Translations under genes and position numbers: made by a program
Source of the DNA: Pseudomonas extremaustralis
Lineage (GTDB): Bacteria > Pseudomonadota > Gammaproteobacteria > Pseudomonadales > Pseudomonadaceae
NCBI RefSeq assembly: GCF_900102035.1
Contig: NZ_LT629689.1
Location: 4,696,001-4,760,000, forward strand
Direction of reading: 5' to 3'
DNA length: 64,000 nucleotides
In this document: positions 8,921 through 17,112 of the stretch, piece after piece
Layout of the letters: the number at the start of each line of letters is the position of its first letter
Numbering within the stretch: the first letter of the stretch is position 1
Notes under the pieces: model-generated
The model's database searches: none
Seen by the model: only the letters and a program-made list of their open reading frames with translations
What the model was told of the DNA's origin: nothing

Positions 8921-9685
8921 ATGACGCGCACCGCAACCCCGGCCCTGCTGACTGCCCCGACGTTGCCCCAAGCCCTTCGCCACGGCATCAATGCCGTGGC
9001 GGCCGCCCACCTGCAGGTCGACATCGCGCCCTATCCCGGCATGGATGAAGGCGACCTGATCGAACTGTTCTGGAACAACTGCTTTGCCGCCTCACGGCGG
9101 GTCACGGCCGCCAAAATCGGCACGCCCACACGCCTGCGCGTGCCGGAAAGCTTTGTGCAGGACGGCCCCGCGCGGGTTCACTACCAGGTCATGCAAATCG
9201 GCCATGGCCCTGCGCGTTCGGCCTCGACCCAGGTGCGCGTCAAGACCGACGGCCCCGGCGGGCGACCTTCGAACCTGTACGCCGATGAAAACCAGAACCT
9301 CGCCCCCGTCAGCCTGCCCGAGACGATCCGTCGCTATGGCATCAACAGCCGTCAGGTGCGACGGGGCATTCCCCTGACCATCGAGCCCTACCTGAACATG
9401 GCCAAGGGCGATGCGATTACGCTGCGCTGGGGCGATGGGCGCCTGGACTTGCCGAAAATCCAGGCCAAGGGTGTCGGCCAGGCCGTGCAGGTGTGGGTGC
9501 CGTCGGCGCTGATTGTCGATGCCGGCGACGACTGCCGGCTGGAAGTCACGTACTGCATTCTGGACCGCGTCGGCAACAATTCACGCTGGGCGCCGCCGCG
9601 GATTCTACGCATTGCCGCCGGCCCGGTCGGGACCACACCGATCTATCGACCACGGCCACTCGGCTCACCCTGCGAGCCTGGGTGA
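8921..9685 (+). CDS. Protein of unknown function with two tandem Ig-like repeats
   Basis: 254 residues with no signal peptide or membrane segment. A strong AAGGAG lies 7 bases upstream of the ATG. The chain consists of two related units of roughly 100 residues. Unit 1 spans about 18-115 (RHGINAVAAAHLQVDIAPYP..GMDEGDLIELFWNN..PARVHYQVMQIGHGPARSAS) and unit 2 about 131-235 (RYGINSRQVRRGIPLTIEPY..NMAKGDAITLRWGD..LEVTYCILDRVGNNSRWAPP). The pattern of alternating hydrophobic strands suggests beta-sandwich modules like those repeated in large Pseudomonas adhesins. Without a secretion signal the role is unclear. It stands alone between the cystine and SfnB-like operons. I do not recognise a named family. 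Confidence 0.75.
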   Translation: MTRTATPALLTAPTLPQALRHGINAVAAAHLQVDIAPYPGMDEGDLIELFWNNCFAASRRVTAAKIGTPTRLRVPESFVQDGPARVHYQVMQIGHGPARSASTQVRVKTDGPGGRPSNLYADENQNLAPVSLPETIRRYGINSRQVRRGIPLTIEPYLNMAKGDAITLRWGDGRLDLPKIQAKGVGQAVQVWVPSALIVDAGDDCRLEVTYCILDRVGNNSRWAPPRILRIAAGPVGTTPIYRPRPLGSPCEPG

Positions 9686-9810
9686 CAGACCTTCTATGCA
9701 TATTCCTAAAAGTTAGTTTCTTTAAATATTTAACACGTTTAGGGTATATAAACCGGACCACCGGACATCTCTGATTTTTCTGTTTTAACTTCATTGAATG
9801 CGAGGTCGGT

Positions 9811-9873
9811 ATGGTCAGAATTACCCCGGTGCATAACGCCAGGGCATTACGTGCAGCCAAGGAGCAGCGCTAA
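9811..9873 (+). CDS. Possible 20-residue leader peptide translationally coupled to the SfnB-like gene
   Basis: The ORF encodes MVRITPVHNARALRAAKEQR. It is preceded by gcgaggtcggt, which contains a plausible GAGG ribosome binding site 7 bases before the ATG. Its TAA stop overlaps the ATG of the next gene by one base (TAATG), and AAGGAG for that gene lies within its last codons. This arrangement is typical of translational coupling or a leader peptide. It contains no cysteine and no methionine after the start, so a simple sulfur-amino-acid attenuator is not indicated. Its expression is unproven. Confidence 0.45.
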   Translation: MVRITPVHNARALRAAKEQR

Positions 9874-11114
9874 TGTCTAACTTGGCTCTTAACCCCCACC
9901 AGAATGATCTGGACGTCGCGCCCCTGCTGTTGCCGGCCGCCGTGCTGCGCAACGACGCAGAGGCGCTGAGCGCCGCCCATGAGCTGGCCCGGGCCGCGCG
10001 CCTGCACGCCGCCAAGCGCGACCAGCAGCGCCAACTGCCGTGGGCATTGATCGAGCAGTTCACCCGCAGCGGGCTGGGCAGTATTTCCATTCCCCGCGAG
10101 TACGGCGGCCCGCAGGTTTCGTTCGTGACCCTGGCCGACGTGTTCGCCATCATCAGCGCGGCAGACCCGGCCCTGGGGCAAATCCCGCAGAACCATTTCG
10201 GCATCCTGCACGTGTTGCAGGGCGCCGCCACCGAACGCCAGAAAAAGCAGCTGTTCCAGAGCGTCCTCGACGGCTGGCGCATCGGCAATGGCGGCCCGGA
10301 ACGCGGCACCAAGAACACCCTGGAACTCAAGGCGCGCATCACCGCCAGGGGCGACGGCTACGTGATCAGCGGCCAGAAGTTCTACTCCACCGGCGCCTTG
10401 TACGCGCACTGGGTGGCCGTCAAAGCGCTGAACGATGACGGCCAGCAGGTCATGGCCTTCGTGCGCCGTGGCACCGAAGGGCTGCGCATCGTCGACGACT
10501 GGTCCGGCTTTGGCCAACGCACCACCGCCAGCGGCACCGTGCTGCTGGACCAGGTGCCGGTAGACGCCGAGCTGGTGGTGGAAAACTGGCGCCTCGGCAC
10601 AACCCCGACGATCCAGGGCGCCGTCTCGCAACTGCTCCAGGCCGCCATCGACGCCGGCATCGCCCGTGGCGCGCTGGAAGACACCATCGCCTTCGTGCGC
10701 GAACGCTCGCGCCCGTGGATCGACGCCAAGGTCGAACGCGCCAGCGATGACCTGTATGTGATCGCCGATATCGGCAAGCTGAAGATCGAACTGCACGCCG
10801 CCGAAGCGCTGCTGCGCAAGGCCGGCCAGGTGCTGGACCAGGTCGCCGCCGCGCCAATCACCGCGCAGTCCGCCGCCCGTGCGTCGATTGCCGTGGCCGA
10901 GGCCAAAGTGTTGACCACCGAAGTGTCGCTGCTGGCCAGCGAAAAGCTCTTCGAGCTGGCCGGCAGCCGCGCCACCCTGGCCGAATTCAACCTCGACCGC
11001 CACTGGCGCAACGCCCGCGTGCACACCCTGCACGACCCGGTGCGCTGGAAGTATCACGCCGTCGGCGCCTATCGCTTGAACGGCACCCTGCCGGCTCGGC
11101 ATTCCTGGATTTAA
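9873..11114 (+). CDS. SfnB-family sulfur-acquisition flavin oxidoreductase, copy 1
   Basis: A 413-residue protein of the acyl-CoA dehydrogenase fold, in the branch that contains SfnB, DszC and other FMN/FAD-dependent monooxygenase-like enzymes of organosulfur metabolism. Visible family segments are GSISIPREYGGPQVS, LGQIPQNHFGILHVLQG and the substrate-side DDWSGFGQRTTASGTV. The C-terminal DRHWRNARVHTLHDPVRWKY is diagnostic for SfnB/DszC proteins. AAGGAG precedes the ATG. It is followed by a paralogue and a DszA-like monooxygenase, so it probably takes part in oxidising a sulfur compound before C-S cleavage. The substrate is unknown. It is cytoplasmic, with no signal peptide. Confidence 0.85.
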   Translation: MSNLALNPHQNDLDVAPLLLPAAVLRNDAEALSAAHELARAARLHAAKRDQQRQLPWALIEQFTRSGLGSISIPREYGGPQVSFVTLADVFAIISAADPALGQIPQNHFGILHVLQGAATERQKKQLFQSVLDGWRIGNGGPERGTKNTLELKARITARGDGYVISGQKFYSTGALYAHWVAVKALNDDGQQVMAFVRRGTEGLRIVDDWSGFGQRTTASGTVLLDQVPVDAELVVENWRLGTTPTIQGAVSQLLQAAIDAGIARGALEDTIAFVRERSRPWIDAKVERASDDLYVIADIGKLKIELHAAEALLRKAGQVLDQVAAAPITAQSAARASIAVAEAKVLTTEVSLLASEKLFELAGSRATLAEFNLDRHWRNARVHTLHDPVRWKYHAVGAYRLNGTLPARHSWI

Positions 11115-11138
11115 CCGACCAGACCTCTGGAGAACAAC

Positions 11139-12332
11139 ATGACTGTCTCTACCCGCGTCGCGGTTATCACCAGCGACGAACACGCCCTCATTGTGGCCAG
11201 CGACCTGGCTGAAGATTTTCGCCGCGACAGCGCCCAGCGTGACCGCGAACGCCGCCTGCCGCTGCCCGAGCTGGATGCGTTCTCGCGCTCCGGCCTGTGG
11301 GGCATCAGCGTGCCCAAGGCCTACGGCGGCGCCGGTGTGTCCAACGTCACCCTGGCCAAAGTCATCGCATTGATCGCCCAGGCCGACTCGTCCCTGGGCC
11401 AGATCCCGCAGAACCATTTCTATGCCCTGGAAGTGCTGCGCGTGAATGGCAGCCCGGCGCAGCAACAACGCCTGTACGCCGAAGTGCTGGCCGGCCGGCG
11501 CTTCGGCAATGCACTGGCGGAACTCGGGACCAAGACCGCCCACGACCGCGTGACCCGGATCACCCGCGACGGCGACGGTTTTCGCATCAGCGGCCGCAAG
11601 TTCTACGCCACCGGCGCGATCTACGCCCAGCGCATTCCCACCTCGGTAGGGGACGAAAATGGCATCCAGCACCTGGCCTTCGTGCCCCGCGACAGCGAGG
11701 GCCTGACGGTCATCGACGACTGGAGCGGCTTTGGCCAACGCACCACCGGCAGCGGTTCGGTGGTGTTCGATAACGTGTGGGTCGCAGCGCAGGACGTGAT
11801 CCCATTCCAGAGCGCCTTCGAGCGCCCGACCCCGGTCGGCCCGCTGGCGCAGATCCTTCATGCCGCCATCGACACCGGCATCGCCCGCGCCGCCTATGAA
11901 GATGCGTTGCACTTTGTGCGCACCAAGACGCGCCCGTGGATCGATTCCGGCAACGACAAAGCCACCGAAGACCCACTGACCCTCAAAAGCTTCGGCCACC
12001 TGAGCATCCGCCTGCACGCCGCCGAAGCCCTGCTGGAGCGCGCCGGTGAGTTTCTCGACCGCGCCCAGGCCGACAGCAGCGCCGAGAGCGTCGCCGCCGC
12101 GTCGATCGCCGTGGCCGAAGCGCGCGCCCTGAGCACCGAAATTTCCCTGGCCGCCGGCAGCACCCTGTTCGAACTGGCCGGCAGCCAGGCGACCCTGGCC
12201 GAGCACGGCCTCGACCGCCACTGGCGCAACGCCCGCGTGCACACCCTGCACGACCCGGTGCGCTGGAAGTACCACGCGGTGGGCAATTACTACCTCAACG
12301 ATGAAAACCCGCCACTGCGGGGGACCATCTGA
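11139..12332 (+). CDS. SfnB-family sulfur-acquisition flavin oxidoreductase, copy 2
   Basis: A 397-residue paralogue of the preceding gene, about half identical by eye and colinear over its length. Shared segments are SLGQIPQNHF, DDWSGFGQRTTGSGSV and the same DRHWRNARVHTLHDPVRWKY end. A 63-base stretch near the 3' end (12209-12271) is identical to 10991-11053 of copy 1, which indicates duplication with strong selection or gene conversion. GGAG lies upstream of the ATG (ctctggagaacaac). Its stop codon overlaps the start of the DszA-like gene (TGATG). Two such enzymes in tandem may form a heteromer or act in successive oxidation steps. Confidence 0.85.
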   Translation: MTVSTRVAVITSDEHALIVASDLAEDFRRDSAQRDRERRLPLPELDAFSRSGLWGISVPKAYGGAGVSNVTLAKVIALIAQADSSLGQIPQNHFYALEVLRVNGSPAQQQRLYAEVLAGRRFGNALAELGTKTAHDRVTRITRDGDGFRISGRKFYATGAIYAQRIPTSVGDENGIQHLAFVPRDSEGLTVIDDWSGFGQRTTGSGSVVFDNVWVAAQDVIPFQSAFERPTPVGPLAQILHAAIDTGIARAAYEDALHFVRTKTRPWIDSGNDKATEDPLTLKSFGHLSIRLHAAEALLERAGEFLDRAQADSSAESVAAASIAVAEARALSTEISLAAGSTLFELAGSQATLAEHGLDRHWRNARVHTLHDPVRWKYHAVGNYYLNDENPPLRGTI

Positions 12333-13684
12333 TGGGGAAGAAAAAGATCCTACTCAATGCCTTCAACATGAACTGCATCGGGCATATCAACCATGGCCTG
12401 TGGACCCACCCACGGGACACGTCGACCCAGTACAAAACCCTCGAGTATTGGACCGACCTGGCACAAACCCTCGAACGCGGGTTGTTCGACGGCCTGTTCA
12501 TCGCCGATATCGTCGGCGTGTACGACGTGTACCAGGACTCGATCGATGTACCGCTCAAGGAGTCGATCCAACTGCCGGTCAACGATCCGTTGCTGCTGGT
12601 CTCGGCCATGGCCGCCGTGACCCGCCACCTCGGTTTCGGCATCACCGCCAATCTCACCTACGAACCGCCGTATCTGTTCGCCCGGCGCATGTCCACCCTG
12701 GATCACCTGAGCCGTGGCCGCGTGGGCTGGAACATCGTCACCGGCTACCTCGACAGCGCCGCCAAGGCCATGGGCCTGACCGAGCAGGTCGAGCATGACC
12801 GACGCTACGACCAGGCCGATGAGTACCTGGAGGTGCTCTACAAACTCTGGGAAGGCAGTTGGGAAGACGACGCGGTACTCAACGATCCGCAGGCGCGGGT
12901 GTATGCGCAGCCGGGCAAGGTGCACAAGGTCGAGCACCACGGCGAGTTCTACCAGGTCGAGGGTTATCACCTGTGCGAGCCGTCGCCGCAGCGGACCCCG
13001 GTGCTGTTCCAGGCCGGCAGTTCGGAGCGCGGCCTGGTGTTCGCCGGGCGGCATGCCGAGTGCGTGTTCATCAGCGGGCAGAACAAGGCTGCCACCAAGG
13101 CCCAGGTGGATAAGGTGCGCGCCAGCGCGGTCGAGGCTGGGCGCAATCCGGACGACATCAAGATATTCATGGGTCTCAACGTGATCGTGGGCGCCACCGA
13201 GGCGCTGGCCTGGGCCAAGCACGCCGAGTACCTGAGCTATGCCAGCGCGGAGGCCGGCGTGGCGCATTTTTCGGCGTCGACGGCGATCGATTTTTCCCGG
13301 TATGAACTGGACGAGCCGATCCAGTACGTGAAGAGCAACGCGATCCAGTCGGCCACCAAACACCTGCAGAACAACGACTGGACCCGACGCAAATTGCTCG
13401 AGCAGCACGCCCTCGGCGGTCGCTATATCACCCTGGTCGGCTCGCCCGAACAAGTCGCCGACGAGCTGGAGTCCTGGATCAGCGAAACCGGTCTGGATGG
13501 CTTCAACCTCACCCGCATCGTCACCCCGGAAAGCTACGTGGACTTCATCGACCTGGTGGTGCCGGAGTTGCAGAAGCGCGGGTCGTACAAGACCGCTTAC
13601 GAGAGCGGAACGCTGCGGGAAAAAGTCTTCCACGCCAGCGCCCGCCTGCCCGAACAACACACCGGCTCCACCTACCGCCACTGA
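12332..13684 (+). CDS. FMNH2-dependent monooxygenase of the NtaA/SnaA/DszA family
   Basis: A 450-residue luciferase-like flavin monooxygenase. The start MGKKKILLNAFNMNCIGHIN, with GLWTHPRD, LAQTLERGLFDGLFIADIVG, GRVGWNIVTGYLDSAAKAMG and HGEFYQVEGYHLCEPSPQRT, follows the DszA/NtaA pattern. These enzymes use reduced flavin supplied by a separate reductase to cleave C-S or C-N bonds. The overlap with the upstream SfnB-like gene (TGATG) shows that they are expressed together. By analogy with DszC (S-oxidation) and DszA (sulfone cleavage), the three enzymes may release sulfite from an organosulfur compound. No flavin reductase gene lies in the operon. Confidence 0.88.
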   Translation: MGKKKILLNAFNMNCIGHINHGLWTHPRDTSTQYKTLEYWTDLAQTLERGLFDGLFIADIVGVYDVYQDSIDVPLKESIQLPVNDPLLLVSAMAAVTRHLGFGITANLTYEPPYLFARRMSTLDHLSRGRVGWNIVTGYLDSAAKAMGLTEQVEHDRRYDQADEYLEVLYKLWEGSWEDDAVLNDPQARVYAQPGKVHKVEHHGEFYQVEGYHLCEPSPQRTPVLFQAGSSERGLVFAGRHAECVFISGQNKAATKAQVDKVRASAVEAGRNPDDIKIFMGLNVIVGATEALAWAKHAEYLSYASAEAGVAHFSASTAIDFSRYELDEPIQYVKSNAIQSATKHLQNNDWTRRKLLEQHALGGRYITLVGSPEQVADELESWISETGLDGFNLTRIVTPESYVDFIDLVVPELQKRGSYKTAYESGTLREKVFHASARLPEQHTGSTYRH

Positions 13685-13691
13685 CCTGACA

Positions 13692-13713
13692 TGTGGGAGC
13701 AAGCCCCCTCCCA
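13692..13713. repeat. Single REP core (TGTGGGAGCAAGCCCCCTCCCA)
   Basis: One copy of the TGTGGG-class REP core lies 8 bases after the monooxygenase stop codon. It forms a short GGGAG/CTCCC hairpin and separates the oxidoreductase genes from the metQ-like gene without fully interrupting the operon. Confidence 0.7.
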
Positions 13714-13762
13714 CCTTGGATCTTCATTGCTTACACCCACACCTTATGACTGGAATCCAATA

Positions 13763-14572
13763 ATGAAAAAGACCCTGCTCTCCCACCCAGTCAAAGCACT
13801 GGCCCTGGCCTTCGGGCTGTTCAGCTCGGCGCTGTTCGCCGCCGAGGCGCCGCTGAAGATCGGCACCACCGCCGCCTTCGCGATCCCCCTGGAAGCCGCC
13901 GTGGCCGAAGCCGGCAAACAAGGCCTGAAGGTCGAGCTGGTGGAGTTCACCGACTGGATCGCGCCCAACGTCAGCCTGGCCGCCGGCGATATCGACGTGA
14001 ACTACTTCCAGCACATCCCGTTCCTGGAAAACGCCAAGGCCGCCGCCGGGTTTGACCTGGTGCCGTATGCGCCGGGCATCATCAACAACGTCGGGCTGTA
14101 CTCGAAGAAATTCAAAAGCATCAACGACCTACCCCAAGGCGCCAGCGTGGCGATTGCCAACGACCCGATCAACAGCGGGCGCGGCCTGCAACTGCTGGCC
14201 AAGGCTGGCTTGATCAGCCTCAAGCCGGGCGTGGGCTACAAGGCCACCGAAGAAGACATCGTCGCCAACCCGAAAAAGATCAAGATCCTGCAAGTCGAGG
14301 CCGTACAACTGGTGCGCGCCTATGACGACGCCGATCTGGTGCAGGGCTACCCGGCGTATATCCGCCTGTCCAAAACCTTCGATGCCGAGTCGGCGCTGCT
14401 GTTCGACGGCCTCGACCACCCGGAATACGTGATCCAGTTCGTGATCCAGCCCAAGAGCAAAACCGACCCGCGCGTGATCAAGTTCGTCGACATCTACCAG
14501 CACTCGCCGGTGGTGCGCGCAGCCCTGGATAAATCCCTCGGCAAGCTCTACCAAGTCGGCTGGGAAGGCTGA
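13763..14572 (+). CDS. metQ: MetQ/NlpA-family substrate-binding protein
   Basis: A 269-residue periplasmic binding protein. The signal peptide [20 protein letters not shown] is cleaved near residue 26 (ALFAAEAP). The family core is [38 protein letters not shown], and [20 protein letters not shown]. Unlike classical MetQ there is no lipobox cysteine, so the protein would be soluble in the periplasm. It feeds the MetN-MetI transporter encoded next. Proteins of this group bind methionine, but the position behind the desulfurising monooxygenases suggests that the ligand could be another organosulfur compound. The ATG at 13763 was chosen because it starts the signal peptide; the frame is open upstream but runs into a REP core. 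Confidence 0.85.
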   Translation: MKKTLLSHPVKALALAFGLFSSALFAAEAPLKIGTTAAFAIPLEAAVAEAGKQGLKVELVEFTDWIAPNVSLAAGDIDVNYFQHIPFLENAKAAAGFDLVPYAPGIINNVGLYSKKFKSINDLPQGASVAIANDPINSGRGLQLLAKAGLISLKPGVGYKATEEDIVANPKKIKILQVEAVQLVRAYDDADLVQGYPAYIRLSKTFDAESALLFDGLDHPEYVIQFVIQPKSKTDPRVIKFVDIYQHSPVVRAALDKSLGKLYQVGWEG

Positions 14573-14574
14573 AC

Positions 14575-15690
14575 ATGACGGCCGCCAATGCCCAACTGCG
14601 CGACCCGGGCCCAGCGCCCAGGAACGCCGAGCAGACTGAACTGCACCCGGACCTCAACCGCGCCCATGTGCGCTTCATCAACCTGGGCAAGACCTATGAC
14701 GGCACGCTGCATGCCTTGCAGGGCATCGACCTGGCGATCCAGCGCGGCGAAGTGTTCGGCATTATCGGCCGCAGCGGCGCCGGCAAATCCTCGCTGATCC
14801 GCACCATCAACCGCCTGGAGCAACCGAGCAGCGGGCGGGTACTGATCGACCAGGTGGACATCGGCGACTTCGACGAAGACCACCTGGTAGCCCTGCGCCG
14901 ACGCATCGGCATGATCTTCCAGCACTTCAACCTGATGTCGGCCAAGACCGTGTGGCAGAACGTCGAGTTGCCGCTCAAGGTCGCCGGCATTCCCAAGTTG
15001 CAGCGCGAACAGAAGGTGCGTGAACTGCTGGAATTGGTGGGCCTCAAGGACAAGCACAAGGCCTACCCGGCGCAACTCTCCGGCGGGCAGAAACAACGGG
15101 TGGGCATTGCGCGCGCGCTGGTGCACGACCCGGAGATTCTGCTGTGCGACGAGGCCACCTCGGCGCTGGACCCGGAGACCACCCAGTCGATCCTCGGCCT
15201 GCTGCGCGAGATCAACCAGCGCCTGGGCCTGACCATCGTGTTGATCACCCACGAGATGGCGGTGATCCGCGAGATCTGCGACCGCGTGGTGGTGCTCGAA
15301 CACGGGCGCATCGTCGAGCAGGGCCCGGTGTGGGAAGTGTTCGGCAACCCGCAACATGAGGTGAGCAAAACCCTGCTGGCGCCGCTGCAACATGGCCTGC
15401 CGGAAGATTTGCAAAGCCGTCTGCAACCCGAGGCGCCATCGGCGGATGCCGCCGTGGTGCTGCGCCTGCGGTTCACCGGCAGCGCAACCGACGAGCCGGA
15501 CCTGGCCGCCCTGTTCGCCGCCCTGGGCGGGCGCGTGCGCTTGCTGCAAGGCGGGGTGGAACGCATCCAGGGCCATGCCCTGGGGCAATTGCTGCTGGCG
15601 GTGCAAGGCTCGGCGCACAACGTCGAAACCCTGCGCGGCCGCGCCGGGAACTGGGCACAACAGGTGGAGGTGCTGGGCTATGTGGTTTGA
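14575..15690 (+). CDS. metN: Methionine-type ABC transporter ATP-binding protein
   Basis: A 371-residue ABC ATPase. Walker A is GRSGAGKSS (from residue 65), the signature is LSGGQKQR, Walker B is [16 protein letters not shown] and the H loop is [16 protein letters not shown]-terminal extension of about 100 residues (from [18 protein letters not shown]) corresponds to the NIL regulatory domain that binds substrate and inhibits MetNI. There is also an N-terminal extension of about 30 residues before the first strand. The ATG follows GGAAGG by a short distance and lies 2 bases after the metQ stop. The 3' end overlaps metI by 11 bases. Confidence 0.9.
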   Translation: MTAANAQLRDPGPAPRNAEQTELHPDLNRAHVRFINLGKTYDGTLHALQGIDLAIQRGEVFGIIGRSGAGKSSLIRTINRLEQPSSGRVLIDQVDIGDFDEDHLVALRRRIGMIFQHFNLMSAKTVWQNVELPLKVAGIPKLQREQKVRELLELVGLKDKHKAYPAQLSGGQKQRVGIARALVHDPEILLCDEATSALDPETTQSILGLLREINQRLGLTIVLITHEMAVIREICDRVVVLEHGRIVEQGPVWEVFGNPQHEVSKTLLAPLQHGLPEDLQSRLQPEAPSADAAVVLRLRFTGSATDEPDLAALFAALGGRVRLLQGGVERIQGHALGQLLLAVQGSAHNVETLRGRAGNWAQQVEVLGYVV

Positions 15691-16324
15691 TCGTTTAGTG
15701 CAGGGCGCCATCGACACCTTGTTGATGGTCGGTGTGTCGTCGCTGATCGCGCTGCTGGTGGGCATTCCGCTGGCGGTGTTCCTGGTCACCAGCGACAAGG
15801 GCGGTATCTACCAGGCTCCGGCGCTGAACCGTGTGCTGGGGGTGTTTGTCAATCTGTTCCGCTCGATTCCGTTTTTGATCCTGATGGTGGCGCTGATCCC
15901 GTTCACCCGGCTGATCGTCGGCACCACCTACGGCGTGTGGGCGGCGGTCGTACCGCTGACCATCGCCGCCACACCGTTCTTTGCGCGCATCGCCGAGGTG
16001 AGCCTGCGCGAAGTCGACCACGGCCTGATCGAAGCCGCGCAAGCCATGGGCTGCCGACGCTGGCACATCATCTGGCACGTGCTATTGCCCGAGGCACTGC
16101 CGGGGATTGTCGGCGGCTTCACCATCACCCTGGTGACCATGATCAACTCCTCGGCCATGGCCGGTGCGATTGGTGCCGGGGGCTTGGGCGACATTGCGTA
16201 CCGGTACGGCTATCAGCGTTTCGATACGCAGATCATGCTGACGGTGATTGTGTTGTTGGTGATTCTGGTGGCGGTGATTCAACTCGGCGGTGACCGCCTG
16301 GCACGAGTGCTGAACAAGAGGTGA
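15680..16324 (+). CDS. metI: Methionine-type ABC transporter permease
   Basis: A 214-residue inner membrane permease with five predicted helices. It begins [20 protein letters not shown] and contains the motif [20 protein letters not shown]. The EAA loop is [20 protein letters not shown]. Length and sequence match E. coli MetI (217). The ATG at 15680 is inside the end of metN and is preceded by GGAGG. The longer open frame back to 15392 is the alternate frame of metN and is not part of this gene. Confidence 0.9.
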   Translation: MWFDRLVQGAIDTLLMVGVSSLIALLVGIPLAVFLVTSDKGGIYQAPALNRVLGVFVNLFRSIPFLILMVALIPFTRLIVGTTYGVWAAVVPLTIAATPFFARIAEVSLREVDHGLIEAAQAMGCRRWHIIWHVLLPEALPGIVGGFTITLVTMINSSAMAGAIGAGGLGDIAYRYGYQRFDTQIMLTVIVLLVILVAVIQLGGDRLARVLNKR

Positions 16325-16363
16325 GGTATAGTCGGGCGACCTCAGCGCCCGGTATTCATCAGC

Positions 16364-16990
16364 ATGCCCCTCAAGCCCGACGACCTCGACCAGATCACCG
16401 CCGCCACCCTCGGCCACTACAACAGCGTGGCCGAAGACTTCCGCGAAGGCACCCGCGATCACGATGTGAGCCAGAACATCGACGCGCTGCTGCGGCATAT
16501 CCACGGTACGCCGCCGTTTACCGTGCTGGATTTCGGCTGCGGGCCGGGACGGGATTTGCAGACCTTTACCCGCATGGGGCACATCGCCGTGGGGCTCGAC
16601 GGCTCCGAGCGCTTTGCGCAGATGGCCCGCGAAGACAGCGGCTGCGAGGTGTTGCAGCAGGATTTCCTCAAGCTGGATCTACCCGCCGGACGCTTCGACG
16701 GGATCTTTGCCAATGCGGTGCTGTTTCATATCCCCAAGCAGGAACTGCCGCGGGTGCTCAAGCAGTTGTGGGCGGCGTTGAAGCCGGGCGGGGTGTTATT
16801 CAGTTCCAATCCACGCGGTGACAACCGGGAGGGCTGGAATGGGCCGCGATATGGGTCTTATCACGACCTGGAGGCGTGGCAATCATTGCTGACCGCTGCC
16901 GGGTTCGTGGAGCTGGAGCATTACTACCGCCCCGCCGGCTTGCCGCGCGAGCAGCAGCCCTGGCTGGCCAGTGTCTGGCGCAAACCCTGA
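16364..16990 (+). CDS. Class I SAM-dependent methyltransferase
   Basis: A 208-residue soluble protein with the Rossmann-fold SAM motif VLDFGCGPG (residues 54-62). An acidic residue ends the second strand (GLDGSERF), and the later motifs DLPAGRFDGIFANAVLFHIP and LKPGGVLFSS are of the Methyltransf_11/25 type. The substrate cannot be inferred. It starts 39 bases after metI, so it may be co-transcribed with the transporter. A link with methionine/SAM metabolism is possible but unproven. A REP doublet follows. Confidence 0.85.
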   Translation: MPLKPDDLDQITAATLGHYNSVAEDFREGTRDHDVSQNIDALLRHIHGTPPFTVLDFGCGPGRDLQTFTRMGHIAVGLDGSERFAQMAREDSGCEVLQQDFLKLDLPAGRFDGIFANAVLFHIPKQELPRVLKQLWAALKPGGVLFSSNPRGDNREGWNGPRYGSYHDLEAWQSLLTAAGFVELEHYYRPAGLPREQQPWLASVWRKP

Positions 16991-17005
16991 CGCGATGCCA
17001 TTCAG

Positions 17006-17104
17006 GTAGGAGCGAGCTTGCTCGCGAAGAACGTTAACGATAATGCAGCGCTATCAGATAGCCCGCGTCGCCTGTGCGTTCTTCGCGAGCAAGCTCGCTC
17101 CTAC
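17006..17104. repeat. REP doublet between convergent genes
   Basis: Arms gtaggagcgagcttgctcgcgaagaacg and cgttcttcgcgagcaagctcgctcctac form a near-perfect palindrome of about 99 bases. It sits between the 3' ends of the methyltransferase gene and triC, a common site for such elements. It may act as a bidirectional terminator. Confidence 0.88.
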
Positions 17105-17112
17105 ACCTATTG

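Noticed and set aside
9870..12275. An 801-codon open frame on the reverse strand
   Set aside because: It lies opposite the two SfnB-like genes, has the Gly/Ala/His/Gln-rich composition of an antisense frame in high-GC DNA and repeats itself because the genes on the other strand are paralogues.
13763..14572. Lack of a lipobox as a sign that the metQ-like protein is broken
   Set aside because: Non-lipidated NlpA/MetQ proteins with ordinary signal peptides occur in Pseudomonas, and the second copy at 22821 also lacks the lipobox.
15392..15679. N-terminal extension of MetI
   Set aside because: The frame overlaps the NIL domain of metN and codes for an Arg/Cys-rich peptide. The ATG at 15680 with GGAGG gives the normal MetI.
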